The position numbers and the translations under genes are program-made. A stretch of 64,000 nt of DNA. Source: Undibacterium hunanense (lineage in GTDB: Bacteria > Pseudomonadota > Gammaproteobacteria > Burkholderiales > Burkholderiaceae_D). The notes below the pieces were generated by a model that was not told where the DNA came from, ran no database searches, and worked only from the letters and a program-made list of their open reading frames with translations. The stretch lies in NCBI RefSeq assembly GCF_014284335.1, contig NZ_JACOGF010000005.1, forward strand, positions 1 to 64,000, given 5' to 3'. The first letter of the stretch is position 1. The number at the start of each line of letters is the position of its first letter. Positions 8,731 through 22,125 of this stretch are shown piece after piece.

Positions 8731-10163
8731 TGAGCATGAATCTGGTAACGATGCTCTATCTGATTGCATCCGTTTGCTTTATCCAGGCCCTCAAAGGTTT
8801 GTCCCATCCATCCACGGCACGCCGTGGTAACAGCTTCGGCATGATAGGCATGGCAATCGCAGTTGCGACTACCATCGCCCTCATCGTCAAGCTGAAAAAC
8901 GAAAGCGCTGGTGCAGGTCTGGGTTACGGTCTGGTTGCCATCGGCGTCATCGTTGGTGGCGGCATAGGCGCAACGCTGGCCAAACGCGTAGAGATGACCA
9001 AGATGCCGGAACTGGTCGCAGCGATGCACTCACTGATCGGTCTGGCAGCGGTGTGTATCGCCGTAGCTGTCGTGTCTGAACCATGGGTATTCAATATCGT
9101 CGCAAGAGACCAGCCTATTCCTTTCGGTAATCGTCTGGAATTGTTTATCGGTACTTTTGTCGGTGCGATTACGTTCTCTGGTTCTGTCATCGCCTTTGGT
9201 AAATTGTCGGGCAAGTACAAGTTCCGCCTGTTTCAGGGCGCGCCGGTGAGCTTCGGTGGGCAGCATCAGTTGAACCTGGTATTGGCGATAGCCATGCTGG
9301 GTTGCGGCATTGCCTTCTGCGTCACGCAAAGCTGGACACCTTTCATCATCATGACAGCCCTGGCTTTTGTGCTGGGTGTGCTCATCATCATCCCTATCGG
9401 TGGTGCTGACATGCCGGTGGTGGTGTCGATGCTGAACAGCTATTCTGGCTGGGCGGCTGCGGGTATCGGCTTTTCGCTGAATAACTCCATGCTGATCATT
9501 GCCGGTTCGCTGGTGGGTTCGTCCGGTGCCATCCTGTCTTACATCATGTGCAAGGCGATGAACCGTTCTTTCTTCAATGTGATACTGGGTGGTTTTGGTG
9601 GCGAAGCGGCTACTGCTGCCAGCGGCGACCAGGCACAGCGTACCGTCAAATCCGGCTCTGCTGATGACGTTGCCTTTTTGTTGGGTAATGCCGAAACCGT
9701 CATCATCGTTCCTGGCTATGGCCTGGCAGTCGCACGTGCCCAGCATGCCCTGAAAGAGCTGACAGAAAAACTGACGCACAAAGGCATTACCGTCAAGTAC
9801 GCAATTCACCCTGTGGCAGGGCGTATGCCTGGTCATATGAATGTCTTGCTGGCAGAAGCTGAAGTACCTTACGACCAGGTGTTCGAGATGGAAGACATCA
9901 ACAGCGAATTTGGTCAGGCGGATGTGGTGTTGGTACTGGGTGCAAATGACGTGGTCAACCCCGCGGCAAAAGATCCTAAATCACCTATCGCCGGCATGCC
10001 TATCCTGGAAGCCTACAAAGCCAAGACCGTCATCGTCAACAAGCGCTCCATGGCTTCTGGCTATGCAGGTCTGGACAATGAATTGTTCTACATGGATAAA
10101 ACCATGATGGTGTTTGGTGACGCCAAGAAAGTCATTGAAGACATGGTGAAAGCAGTTGAATAA
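8730..10163 (+). CDS. pntB: NAD(P) transhydrogenase subunit beta
   Basis: A 477-residue subunit. The N-terminal half carries eight or nine membrane helices (about residues 1-265) and the C-terminal half is the NADP(H)-binding domain III. Signatures of domain III are GYGLAVARAQHALKEL, HPVAGRMPGHMNVLLAEAEVPYD and NDVVNPAAKDPKSPIAGMP. Length and motifs are normal for the family. It is the last gene of the operon and is followed by a strong terminator at 10239-10277. Confidence 0.96.
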   Translation: MSMNLVTMLYLIASVCFIQALKGLSHPSTARRGNSFGMIGMAIAVATTIALIVKLKNESAGAGLGYGLVAIGVIVGGGIGATLAKRVEMTKMPELVAAMHSLIGLAAVCIAVAVVSEPWVFNIVARDQPIPFGNRLELFIGTFVGAITFSGSVIAFGKLSGKYKFRLFQGAPVSFGGQHQLNLVLAIAMLGCGIAFCVTQSWTPFIIMTALAFVLGVLIIIPIGGADMPVVVSMLNSYSGWAAAGIGFSLNNSMLIIAGSLVGSSGAILSYIMCKAMNRSFFNVILGGFGGEAATAASGDQAQRTVKSGSADDVAFLLGNAETVIIVPGYGLAVARAQHALKELTEKLTHKGITVKYAIHPVAGRMPGHMNVLLAEAEVPYDQVFEMEDINSEFGQADVVLVLGANDVVNPAAKDPKSPIAGMPILEAYKAKTVIVNKRSMASGYAGLDNELFYMDKTMMVFGDAKKVIEDMVKAVE

Positions 10164-10238
10164 TCGAGCTGGCAGACTGATTGAATCGATGCGACAAAGC
10201 CCGATCTGATCTGATCTGGTTTGAAATGCAGGACTGGA

Positions 10239-10277
10239 AATGCCCAAAAGCGTTTATTCGCTTTTGGGCATTTTTTA
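10239..10277 (+). terminator. Rho-independent terminator after pntB
   Basis: The stem aatgcccaaaagcg pairs with cgcttttgggcatt around the 6-base loop tttatt and is followed by a T-run (ttttttat). It lies about 75 bp past the pntB stop. It may also work in reverse for czcA, which ends at 10297, because A residues precede the stem. Confidence 0.9.
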
Positions 10278-10296
10278 TGCACCAGGCGGTATGGGC

Positions 10297-15070
<4,774 letters not shown>

Positions 15071-15074
<4 letters not shown>

Positions 15075-16441
15075 ACAAATTCCTGGAATGAAGAGAGGGC
15101 AGTGAACAGGCTGAATTCACGATCGCCGATATAGGTTTCAATGTCAGCGGCAGCACGCTGCGCTTCAGACAGGCTGCGCAAATACTGGGCCTTGGCTTGC
15201 AGTAGTGAACGCTGGGCATCCAGCACATCCATGAAATTGAACTTGCCGTATTCAAAGCCCTTGATGGCGATATCAAAGGCATTTTGTGCACCGGGCAGCA
15301 CTTCCTTTTTCAGCAGTTCAGCCTCATCTCTGGCCAGGCTCAGGCGCTGATGTGCCTGTAGCATTTCGTTGTGCAGGCGGATTTCTGTGGCAGATAATTC
15401 ATCCCTGGCCTTGTCGCTGCGACTCAGTGCTTCTTGCAGATTGCCCTGATTGCGATCGAACAGGGCCAGCGGGATGCTGATCCCGATGATGGCCTGGTTG
15501 CGTCCGCTTTGTTGTTCACGCTTGTTTCCCAGACTTAAGCTCAGGTCCGGGATTTGCCGGCTTTTTTCCAGTTCAGACATGGCCAGGCGCTTGTCCAGTT
15601 CCAGGCGCGCGCGCTGCATGAGTGGTGAGTGCGTCAGGTGTGATGCCAGCTTTTGCATGGAAGGTAATGCTGGCAGCGTATTGAATTCACCTTCTAATTG
15701 CTGGTCGTTAGTCTGACTATTGCCCAGTGCCGCAGACAGACGCTGCCTGGATGTCAGTAATTCACTGTTTGCCTGCGCCAGTTCGACCCGTACACCCGAT
15801 TTGGCAATGTCTGCCCTGGCCGCTTCCAGTGGCGGGATCTTGCCCAGACTGACCAGCCGGCTGGCGGCATTGCTGGCGCGCTGTGCAAGTTCCAGCGAAC
15901 TGAGGGCCAGGCGCTGACGTTCCTGTGCAATCAGCACGGCATGAAACTGCGTGGTGACTGCTGCCCGTATCTCGGCTGATTTGATGGCCAGTTCATTCAA
16001 TGCAGCACTACGGTTGCGTTCGGCCACGCTGATGCGTGCGGCCCGCTTGCCACCCAGTTCCAGCGGCTGATTGATCTGCACCGTGGTGCTGCGTGTGTCT
16101 TGTCTGGCATCTTCCATCAGTACAGACAGTTCCGGATTGGGCATGACACCGGCCTGACGCAAGATGCCTTCGCTGGCCTGGATTTCACGCCTGGCGGCGG
16201 CAATCTCGGGGTTTGCTGACATGGCATAAGCCTGTGCTGACCGCAGAGTGAGGACAATCGGCGGGGCAGTGGTGGTAGTGGCAGTGACAGTAGTAGTGGC
16301 AGATAAGGCGACATTCGCCGACAAAGCCTGGCGCGTGGTAAGGACAGCTGCGTTGTTCGCATCCGCCAGATTTTGTGCCTGCACAAGTAACGGGCACAGT
16401 AAGGCAGCCGCTATAGGTAGCGGCAACAAGAATTTTTGCAT
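15071..16441 (-). CDS. czcC: Outer-membrane efflux channel, TolC/CzcC family
   Basis: A 456-residue outer-membrane factor of the same pump. A signal peptide (about residues 1-22, LLVQAQ cleavage region) is followed by a low-complexity Thr/Ala/Val stretch (about 45-65). The two repeats of the OEP fold come next, with their long coiled helices (SAQAYAMSANPEIAAARREI and later LDAQRSLLQAKAQYLRSLSEAQRAAADIE). The gene order czcI-czcC-czcB-czcA is the classical Cupriavidus-type order. A ggagaatgcc stretch supplies the ribosome site. Confidence 0.9.
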
Positions 16442-16551
16442 GGCATTCTCCTGAAAAAACGAAAAGGAAGAATCCAGCAGGTCGCTGTCAGATGTTTATA
16501 TGACGCAATGCATGAAAAACAGGAAGTGATACAGACAGATGCCTGGCCGGA

Positions 16552-16959
16552 TTAGGCGTAGGCGGGCATCCATTTGGGACGTTCAGGTTGTCCAAGGAAA
16601 GGGCTGGGGGCTTGCAGCGATGCGGCAAGCAATTGATAGCTGTCCAGCGATGGCTGGTGTAGCAGGAAACCGGACGAATGATTACCCAGAGGGCTGTGCG
16701 CACAGGATGCACAATCGGGATGAGAATCCGCTTTTTTGATTGGCGACGTATCTTTGGATTTATCTTTGGATTGATCTGCGGATTCACCAACTGATTTATT
16801 TGAATGCGCATCACCATCCGCAGCCTGATGCTGATGTGGATGGTGACCGAAGTGTTGCGCAGTCTTGTCTGTTTCATGCATGCAATAGGCACTCGCCACG
16901 GCCCAGTTCAACTGGGCTGTGAAAACGATGATGAGCATGAAGACAAACTTTTTTAACAT
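16552..16959 (-). CDS. czcI: CzcI-like periplasmic metal-binding regulator
   Basis: A 135-residue secreted protein. The signal peptide (about residues 1-23, ending AVASA) is followed by a His-rich patch (HFGHHPHQHQ), a Lys/Asp/Ser-rich linker with the repeated unit KDKSKD, and a CASCAHSPLG cysteine pair. Size, position just before czcC and composition match CzcI, a poorly understood factor that affects czc induction. The identity rests on context plus composition, not on a strong motif. It lies 110 bp upstream of czcC. Confidence 0.72.
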   Translation of the reverse strand: MLKKFVFMLIIVFTAQLNWAVASAYCMHETDKTAQHFGHHPHQHQAADGDAHSNKSVGESADQSKDKSKDTSPIKKADSHPDCASCAHSPLGNHSSGFLLHQPSLDSYQLLAASLQAPSPFLGQPERPKWMPAYA

Positions 16960-17020
16960 GGTGCAGATTATAAACTGTATTCAAAAAGAAAAAATGGATT
17001 CTATGTCGTGATTGGCTCAA

Positions 17021-17072
17021 GCGCTTAATCCACGCGCTTGGTTCACACGTTTAGGTCACGTACTTAGGTCAC
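17021..17072. repeat. 13-bp imperfect tandem array downstream of the P-type ATPase
   Basis: Four head-to-tail units of 13 bp: gcgcttaatccac, gcgcttggttcac, acgtttaggtcac and gtacttaggtcac. The array ends five bases before the ATPase stop codon region and fills most of the gap to czcI. Confidence 0.8.
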
Positions 17073-17076
17073 ATTT

Positions 17077-19410
17077 TTATTTCAAACTCTTCACCAGACG
17101 CAAGCCATTAAAAATCACCAGCAGGCTTGCCCCCATATCGGCAAACACGGCCATCCATAAGGTGGCAATGCCCATGACGGCCATAATCAGAAACACCAGC
17201 TTGATACCCAGTGCCAGCGCGATATTCTGTTTCAGGATGGCAGCGGTGCGCTGGCTCAGGCGTATGAACTGCGGTATCTTGCGCAAGTCATCATCCATCA
17301 GGGCGATATCGGCGGTTTCCAGTGCCGTGTCGGTACCGGCGGCTCCCATGGCAAAGCCTATGCTGGATTTGGCCAGCGCCGGGGCATCATTGATACCATC
17401 ACCCACCATGCCAACCGTGCCATGGTTTGCCAGTTCATCATTGATGGCGGCCAGTTTATCTTCTGGCAGCAGGTTGCCACGTGCATCATCAATGCCGACA
17501 TCTTTTGCGATGGCTTTTGCAGTCAGTTCATTGTCACCGGTCAGCATCACGGTACGAATACCCAGCGCATGCAGTTCTGCAATCGCCTGACGACTGCTCT
17601 CGCGTACGGTATCTGCCACACCGATGATGGCGAGTGGCCTTTGTTCGTCAGCAATGATCACGGCTGTCTTACCTGCGGCTTCCAGCGCATACAGCACGGC
17701 CTCGGTCGTCGGGCTGCAAATCTTCAATTCTTCTATCAGGCGATGATTGCCCAGGTAATACCATTTGCCGGCAATCTGGCCTTTGACACCACGTCCTGTC
17801 AGGGCTTCGAAGTCACTGACTTCGAATACGGCAGTACCATTGCCTGCTGTTTTCCAGTGCGAGGTCACAGCACCTGATACCGGATGATCAGAGCGGCCCG
17901 CCAGGCTGGCTGCCAGTTGCAGTACAGTGTCTTGCTCGCCAGTCAGCAATTTGATGTCGGTGACCACAGGCTTGCCCTGAGTAATGGTACCGGTTTTATC
18001 CAGCGCCAGCGACTTCAACTTGCGGCCTTCTTCCAGATAGACGCCACCCTTGATCAGGATGCCGGCCTTTGCCGCTGCTGCCAGGCCACTGACCACCGTC
18101 ACCGGGGTAGAGACAACCAGCGCACACGGGCAGGCAATCACCAGCAAGACCAGGGCCTTGTACACCCAGACCATCCACGGCAAGCCCAGCAGCAGTGGGG
18201 GAACAAGCATGACACCCAGTGCCAGCACAAACACGATGGGCGTATACACTTTGGCAAAGCTATCGACAAAGCGCTGCGTTGGCGCACGGCTGCCCTGTGC
18301 TTCTTCAACCGCATGGATGATGCGCGCCAGCGTGGAATCGGTTTGCGCTGCCGTCACACGGTATTCAAAAGAACCGGTTTCATTGATGGTGCCGGCAAAC
18401 ACCTTGTCGCCGACGATTTTGGCGACGGGTATGCTTTCACCCGTGATAGGGGCCTGGTTGACGGATGACTGGCCCTTGCTCAGTTCGCCATCCAGCGGGA
18501 TGCGCTCGCCGGGGGCTACACGGACAGTTGCGCCAATGGCGATCGATTTCGCTTCCAGCTCTTGCCAGCTACCATCTGCTTGCAAGACACTGGCCTTTTC
18601 TGGTGTCATCGCCATCAGGCCACGTATGGCATTGCGGGCGCGGTCCAGCGACATCGCTTCTATGGCTTCTGACAGGCTGAACAAGACCATGACCATCGCC
18701 GCTTCTGGCCATTGACCGATGATAATCGCGCCTGTGACGGCGATGCTCATCAGGGCATTGATGTTCAGATTGAAATTCTTCAGCGCAATCCAGCCTTTTT
18801 TATACGTGCTGGTACCACTGACAAGAATGGCGAAAACGGATAACAGAACGACTGGCGAAGCTATTTCCGTACTGCCGATGTAGGTAAACACCTCGGCCAG
18901 TATGGCCGCAATTGCACCTGCACCTAACAGCCACCATTTCCGGCTTGCATTGGCTATATTGGCTGCTGGCGCTACTGCCGCATCCTGATTGCTGCGACCG
19001 TCTTCACTTATCAGCACCGCCTGCATGCTGATGGATGTCAGGACAGCTTGAATCGGCTCCTGGCTTTCCAGCGTATGGCTGACCGTCAATTTGCGTTGCA
19101 TGAGATTGAAGTCAAGCCTGACGATGCCCGTCATGCCTGACAGCTTGTTGCGGATCAGACCCTCTTCGGTCGGGCAATCCATGTTTTCTATGGAATACAC
19201 CACGGTGGAAGCGCCTGCAGGCAGGGATACTACATCTGAAGACCCTATTGCTTTTTCTACATTGCCAGCCATTTTGACATCGCCATGATCGCAGCAGGCG
19301 TGTGCGTGCTGATGATCATGCTTGTTGCCATGCTCATGTTGGTCTGCATGAGTATGGGCATGTTCATGTGAGTGCACATGCTCGTGTTCATGTTGATGCC
19401 GGTTCGTCAT
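17077..19410 (-). CDS. cadA: Zn/Cd/Pb-exporting P-type ATPase, CadA/ZntA type
   Basis: A 777-residue P1B-type ATPase that exports divalent soft metals from the cytoplasm. The N-terminus is extremely His-rich (16 His in the first 44 residues, then CCDHGD). One heavy-metal-associated domain follows with a MDCPTEEG motif, which is typical of the Zn/Pb/Cd branch rather than the CxxC copper form. Membrane helix 6 has the CPC motif (VIACPCALVVSTP), the phosphorylation site is DKTGTIT, and GDGINDAPAL lies near the C-terminus. The start has GGAG six bases upstream. It is transcribed from the CadR-type promoter at 19438-19470, and czcI lies 118 bp downstream. Confidence 0.95.
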   Translation of the reverse strand: MTNRHQHEHEHVHSHEHAHTHADQHEHGNKHDHQHAHACCDHGDVKMAGNVEKAIGSSDVVSLPAGASTVVYSIENMDCPTEEGLIRNKLSGMTGIVRLDFNLMQRKLTVSHTLESQEPIQAVLTSISMQAVLISEDGRSNQDAAVAPAANIANASRKWWLLGAGAIAAILAEVFTYIGSTEIASPVVLLSVFAILVSGTSTYKKGWIALKNFNLNINALMSIAVTGAIIIGQWPEAAMVMVLFSLSEAIEAMSLDRARNAIRGLMAMTPEKASVLQADGSWQELEAKSIAIGATVRVAPGERIPLDGELSKGQSSVNQAPITGESIPVAKIVGDKVFAGTINETGSFEYRVTAAQTDSTLARIIHAVEEAQGSRAPTQRFVDSFAKVYTPIVFVLALGVMLVPPLLLGLPWMVWVYKALVLLVIACPCALVVSTPVTVVSGLAAAAKAGILIKGGVYLEEGRKLKSLALDKTGTITQGKPVVTDIKLLTGEQDTVLQLAASLAGRSDHPVSGAVTSHWKTAGNGTAVFEVSDFEALTGRGVKGQIAGKWYYLGNHRLIEELKICSPTTEAVLYALEAAGKTAVIIADEQRPLAIIGVADTVRESSRQAIAELHALGIRTVMLTGDNELTAKAIAKDVGIDDARGNLLPEDKLAAINDELANHGTVGMVGDGINDAPALAKSSIGFAMGAAGTDTALETADIALMDDDLRKIPQFIRLSQRTAAILKQNIALALGIKLVFLIMAVMGIATLWMAVFADMGASLLVIFNGLRLVKSLK

Positions 19411-19437
19411 GCTTGCTCCGAAAAAGGGGTATAGTTA

Positions 19438-19470
19438 GTATTAGACACCCTGTAGCAGGTATAGAGTCAA
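19438..19470 (-). promoter_or_regulatory. MerR/CadR-type promoter-operator of cadA
   Basis: Reading the minus strand, TTGACT (19465-19470) and a TAATAC/CTAATA -10 (19438-19444) are separated by an overlong 20-21 bp spacer. The spacer contains the dyad ACCTG-CTA-CAGGGT. Overlong spacers with a centred dyad are the hallmark of MerR-family activation by DNA untwisting. The adjacent divergent cadR gene supplies the likely regulator. Confidence 0.85.
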
Positions 19471-19487
19471 GCACTACCGTTCAAAAA

Positions 19488-19584
19488 GACTTACGCAAAA
19501 TCGCCCCAACTGCGTTGCAGCTCCTAGCCGTACTAAAGTACTGTCTTCGTCGCTACGCCTTGTTGGAACAATTTTGCGTAAGTC
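19488..19584. repeat. 97-bp palindromic miniature element between cadA and cadR
   Basis: Perfect 14-bp terminal inverted repeats gacttacgcaaaat (19488-19501) and attttgcgtaagtc (19571-19584) flank an interior that is itself an imperfect palindrome (centre near gtactaaagtac, 19530-19541). There is no coding capacity. It lies between the cadA operator and the cadR ribosome site. A related short palindrome occurs at 23224-23273. Confidence 0.8.
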
Positions 19585-19610
19585 CTACTTAAAATAAGTT
19601 AGGAATGCAA

Positions 19611-20057
19611 ATGGAATTGAAAATTGGCGAATTGGCAAAACGTTCCGGATGCCTGGTAGAAACCATACGCTACTATGAAAAAGAAGGTTTATTACCCCAG
19701 GCCAACCGTTCCCAGGGTAATTTCCGTCTGTATGGCGAAGTGCATGCAGAACGTCTGCAATTCATACGGCATTGCCGTTCACTGGACATGACGCTGGATG
19801 AAATACGCCAGTTACTGCAGTTCCGTGATGTACCGGAAGACAATTGCTCAGAAGTGAATGCCTTGCTGGACAAACATATAGGCCACGTCGCTCACCGCAT
19901 CAAGGAATTGAAGGGATTGGAGCTGCAATTAAAATCCTTGCGCAATCTGTGCAAGACCACGCAGGCCACAAAAGACTGCGGCATCTTGCAGAACCTGGGG
20001 ACAGCGGAAGAACATCCTGTACGTAATCTGGGTAGCCATGGCAGTGGCTGTCATTGA
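19611..20057 (+). CDS. cadR: Cd(II)/Pb(II)-responsive MerR-family regulator CadR
   Basis: A 148-residue metal sensor. The MerR winged helix (IGELAKRSGCLVETIRYYEKEGLLP, about residues 5-29) is followed by a dimerisation helix. The metal-site cysteines sit in DNCSEVNALLDKHI, LCKTTQATKDCGIL and a Cys/His tail (SHGSGCH), the CadR/PbrR pattern. I place the start at 19611 because AGGA at 19601-19604 is correctly spaced for it; the in-frame ATG at 19605 abuts the ribosome site. It is expected to activate cadA from the operator at 19438-19470. The palindromic element at 19488-19584 now lies in its own leader. Confidence 0.93.
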   Translation: MELKIGELAKRSGCLVETIRYYEKEGLLPQANRSQGNFRLYGEVHAERLQFIRHCRSLDMTLDEIRQLLQFRDVPEDNCSEVNALLDKHIGHVAHRIKELKGLELQLKSLRNLCKTTQATKDCGILQNLGTAEEHPVRNLGSHGSGCH

Positions 20058-20108
20058 TGAGGTTCATCAACAAACGGCAGATTTAACACATCATAGAAAG
20101 CGCATCGG

Positions 20109-21161
20109 ATGCACAAAGGTGTTATTTACGCATTGCTGGCAGCCATCCTGTTTGGCATCAGCACACCCTTTGCCAAAACCATGGTGGCAGATATTGCCCC
20201 TGTCATGCTGGCAGGCGTTTTGTACCTGGGGAGCGGCCTGGGCTTGTTGCTGGTCTTTCTTTTGCGTGCTGCCATGTTTCGTAACAGACAGGATAAATTC
20301 GTAGCAGTCACAAGGGTAGATCTGCCATGGCTTGCTGGTGCCATTCTTACCGGTGGTATTGCCGGACCAGTGTTACTGATGGCGGGGCTGACGCTGACAC
20401 CCGCCTCGACAACTTCCCTGTTACTGAATATGGAAGGGGTATTGACTGCATTGCTGGCCTGGTTTGTTTTCAAGGAAAATTTTGACCGGCGTATTTTTCT
20501 GGGCATGTTGCTGATCGTGGTGGCAGGTGCACTTCTGTCCTGGGAACAGGTGCCGGTACTGGGGGTGCCCTGGGGCGCACTGGCTATCATCGCAGCCTGC
20601 CTGTGCTGGGCCATAGACAATAATCTCACACGCAAGGTGGCTGCCAGTGATGCCTTGCAAATTGTCGGCATCAAGGGGCTGGTAGCCGGTAGTGTGAATC
20701 TGGGCATAGCCTTGTTATCCGGCCATCAGTTGCCCCAGGCGTACACTTTGCTGTCGGTTGGTCTGATCGGTTTCTGTGGCTATGGCCTCAGCCTGGTCAT
20801 GTTTGTACTGGCACTGCGGCATCTGGGTGCCGCACGTACCGGTGCCTATTTTTCGTCAGCGCCGTTTGTCGGCACGGTCGTGTCCTTATTGCTGTTGAGT
20901 GAACAGCCCGGCAACATGTTCTGGCTGGCGGCATTTTTGATGGTGGCCGGCATCTGGCTACACCTGACCGAAAACCATGAACATGAACACGCCCATGAAC
21001 CCCTGCTGCATGCGCATGAACATACGCATGACTCGCATCATCAGCATGAACATGACCCTGACTGGGATGGCAGCGAGCCGCATGTGCATCAACACCAGCA
21101 TCATCCGGTAAGGCATAAACATCCGCATTACCCGGATATACATCATCAGCATACGCACTGA
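20109..21161 (+). CDS. DMT (EamA) transporter with His-rich C-terminal tail
   Basis: A 350-residue ten-helix drug/metabolite transporter with two EamA repeats (about residues 5-140 and 155-285). After the last helix comes a striking cytoplasmic-type tail of about 62 residues with 24 histidines (HEHEHAHE, HAHEHTHD and HQHQHHP stretches). The usual family lacks such a tail. It lies 51 bp behind cadR on the same strand, opposite cadA, which suggests a role in metal efflux or metal sensing. The substrate is unknown, and amino acid or metabolite export cannot be excluded. Confidence 0.85.
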   Translation: MHKGVIYALLAAILFGISTPFAKTMVADIAPVMLAGVLYLGSGLGLLLVFLLRAAMFRNRQDKFVAVTRVDLPWLAGAILTGGIAGPVLLMAGLTLTPASTTSLLLNMEGVLTALLAWFVFKENFDRRIFLGMLLIVVAGALLSWEQVPVLGVPWGALAIIAACLCWAIDNNLTRKVAASDALQIVGIKGLVAGSVNLGIALLSGHQLPQAYTLLSVGLIGFCGYGLSLVMFVLALRHLGAARTGAYFSSAPFVGTVVSLLLLSEQPGNMFWLAAFLMVAGIWLHLTENHEHEHAHEPLLHAHEHTHDSHHQHEHDPDWDGSEPHVHQHQHHPVRHKHPHYPDIHHQHTH

Positions 21162-21181
21162 CGGTCGCGTGTTTTCAGGCC

Positions 21182-22093
21182 TTACATCCTGACCAGCGTA
21201 GATTTACCAAACAGGCTTTCGATCAGGTCCACAGCCAGTACGGCGGTCTGGTTGCGGATGTCCAGTGCCGGGTTCAGTTCGACCACGTCCAGCGATGCCA
21301 TCAAGCCGGTATCGGCTACCATTTCCATGCACAACTGCGCTTCGCGGTAGCTGGGGCCGCCCAGTACAGCGGTGCCGACGCCGGGGGCGATGCCGGGGTC
21401 GAGGCAGTCGAGGTCAAAGCTTACATGCAGGTGGGTATTGCTGTCCAGATTGGCCAGGGCCGAAGACATGACATTGCGCATGCCATATTCATCGATATAG
21501 CGCATATCGAATACCTGCATGCCCATTTCGTGGATGAAGCGTCGTTCACCATCGTCCACACTGCGTATGCCGATCAGGCGGATGTCGGTGGCTTGTATGG
21601 CTGGCGTATGGCCGGCATAATTGATCAACTCTTTCGGGCCATGACCCATCAGGCAGGCGACTGGCATGCCGTGGATATTGCCGGTGGGGCTGATGGTGGA
21701 CAGATTGCTGTCAGCATGGGCATCAAACCACAATACGCGCAGCTTTTTGCCCACGCGACGACAATGGGCGGCCACCGCGCTGATGGAACCTATCGCCAGA
21801 CAATGATCGCCACCCAGCATCATGGGCATGTGGCCGTCACGCAAGGCCTGGTCAACGGCGTCATACACTGCCTGGTTCCAGTCTATGGCTTCTTTCAGGT
21901 GACGCAGGCCGTTGACGGGTTGTTCCCATGGGTTGGCAGGACCATGCAGGTTGCCATGGTCGATGACTTTCAGGCCACGTGCCGTCAGGGCTTCGTTCAG
22001 GCCCGCCACACGCAATGCGTCGGGCCCCATGCCCGCGCCTCTGACGCTTGCGCCAACATCGGTTGGCGCCCCAATCAAGGAAATGGTTTTCAT
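21182..22093 (-). CDS. rocF: Arginase
   Basis: A 303-residue manganese enzyme splitting arginine to ornithine and urea. The metal-ligand motifs are all present: GGDHCLAIGS, WFDAHADSN and SFDLDCLDPGIAPGVG. The N-terminal IGAPTDVGASVRGAGMGPDALR and the SLDVVELNPALD end are typical. The gene follows ornithine cyclodeaminase by 32 bp on the same strand, so the two make a short arginine-to-proline route. Expression is likely governed by the divergent Lrp-type regulator at 23594. Confidence 0.95.
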   Translation of the reverse strand: MKTISLIGAPTDVGASVRGAGMGPDALRVAGLNEALTARGLKVIDHGNLHGPANPWEQPVNGLRHLKEAIDWNQAVYDAVDQALRDGHMPMMLGGDHCLAIGSISAVAAHCRRVGKKLRVLWFDAHADSNLSTISPTGNIHGMPVACLMGHGPKELINYAGHTPAIQATDIRLIGIRSVDDGERRFIHEMGMQVFDMRYIDEYGMRNVMSSALANLDSNTHLHVSFDLDCLDPGIAPGVGTAVLGGPSYREAQLCMEMVADTGLMASLDVVELNPALDIRNQTAVLAVDLIESLFGKSTLVRM

Positions 22094-22125
22094 TCTCTGG
22101 TTTCGTTCTTGCTATAGTGCCTGGA

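Noticed and set aside
9030-9836. A 268-codon open frame antisense to pntB
   Set aside because: It is rich in His/Arg/Gln, the typical composition of a reverse-frame shadow, and pntB is certain.
17077-19410. Copper-exporting ATPase
   Set aside because: The metal-binding domain has DCPTEE rather than CxxC, and the neighbouring regulator is of the CadR type, so Zn/Cd/Pb is favoured.
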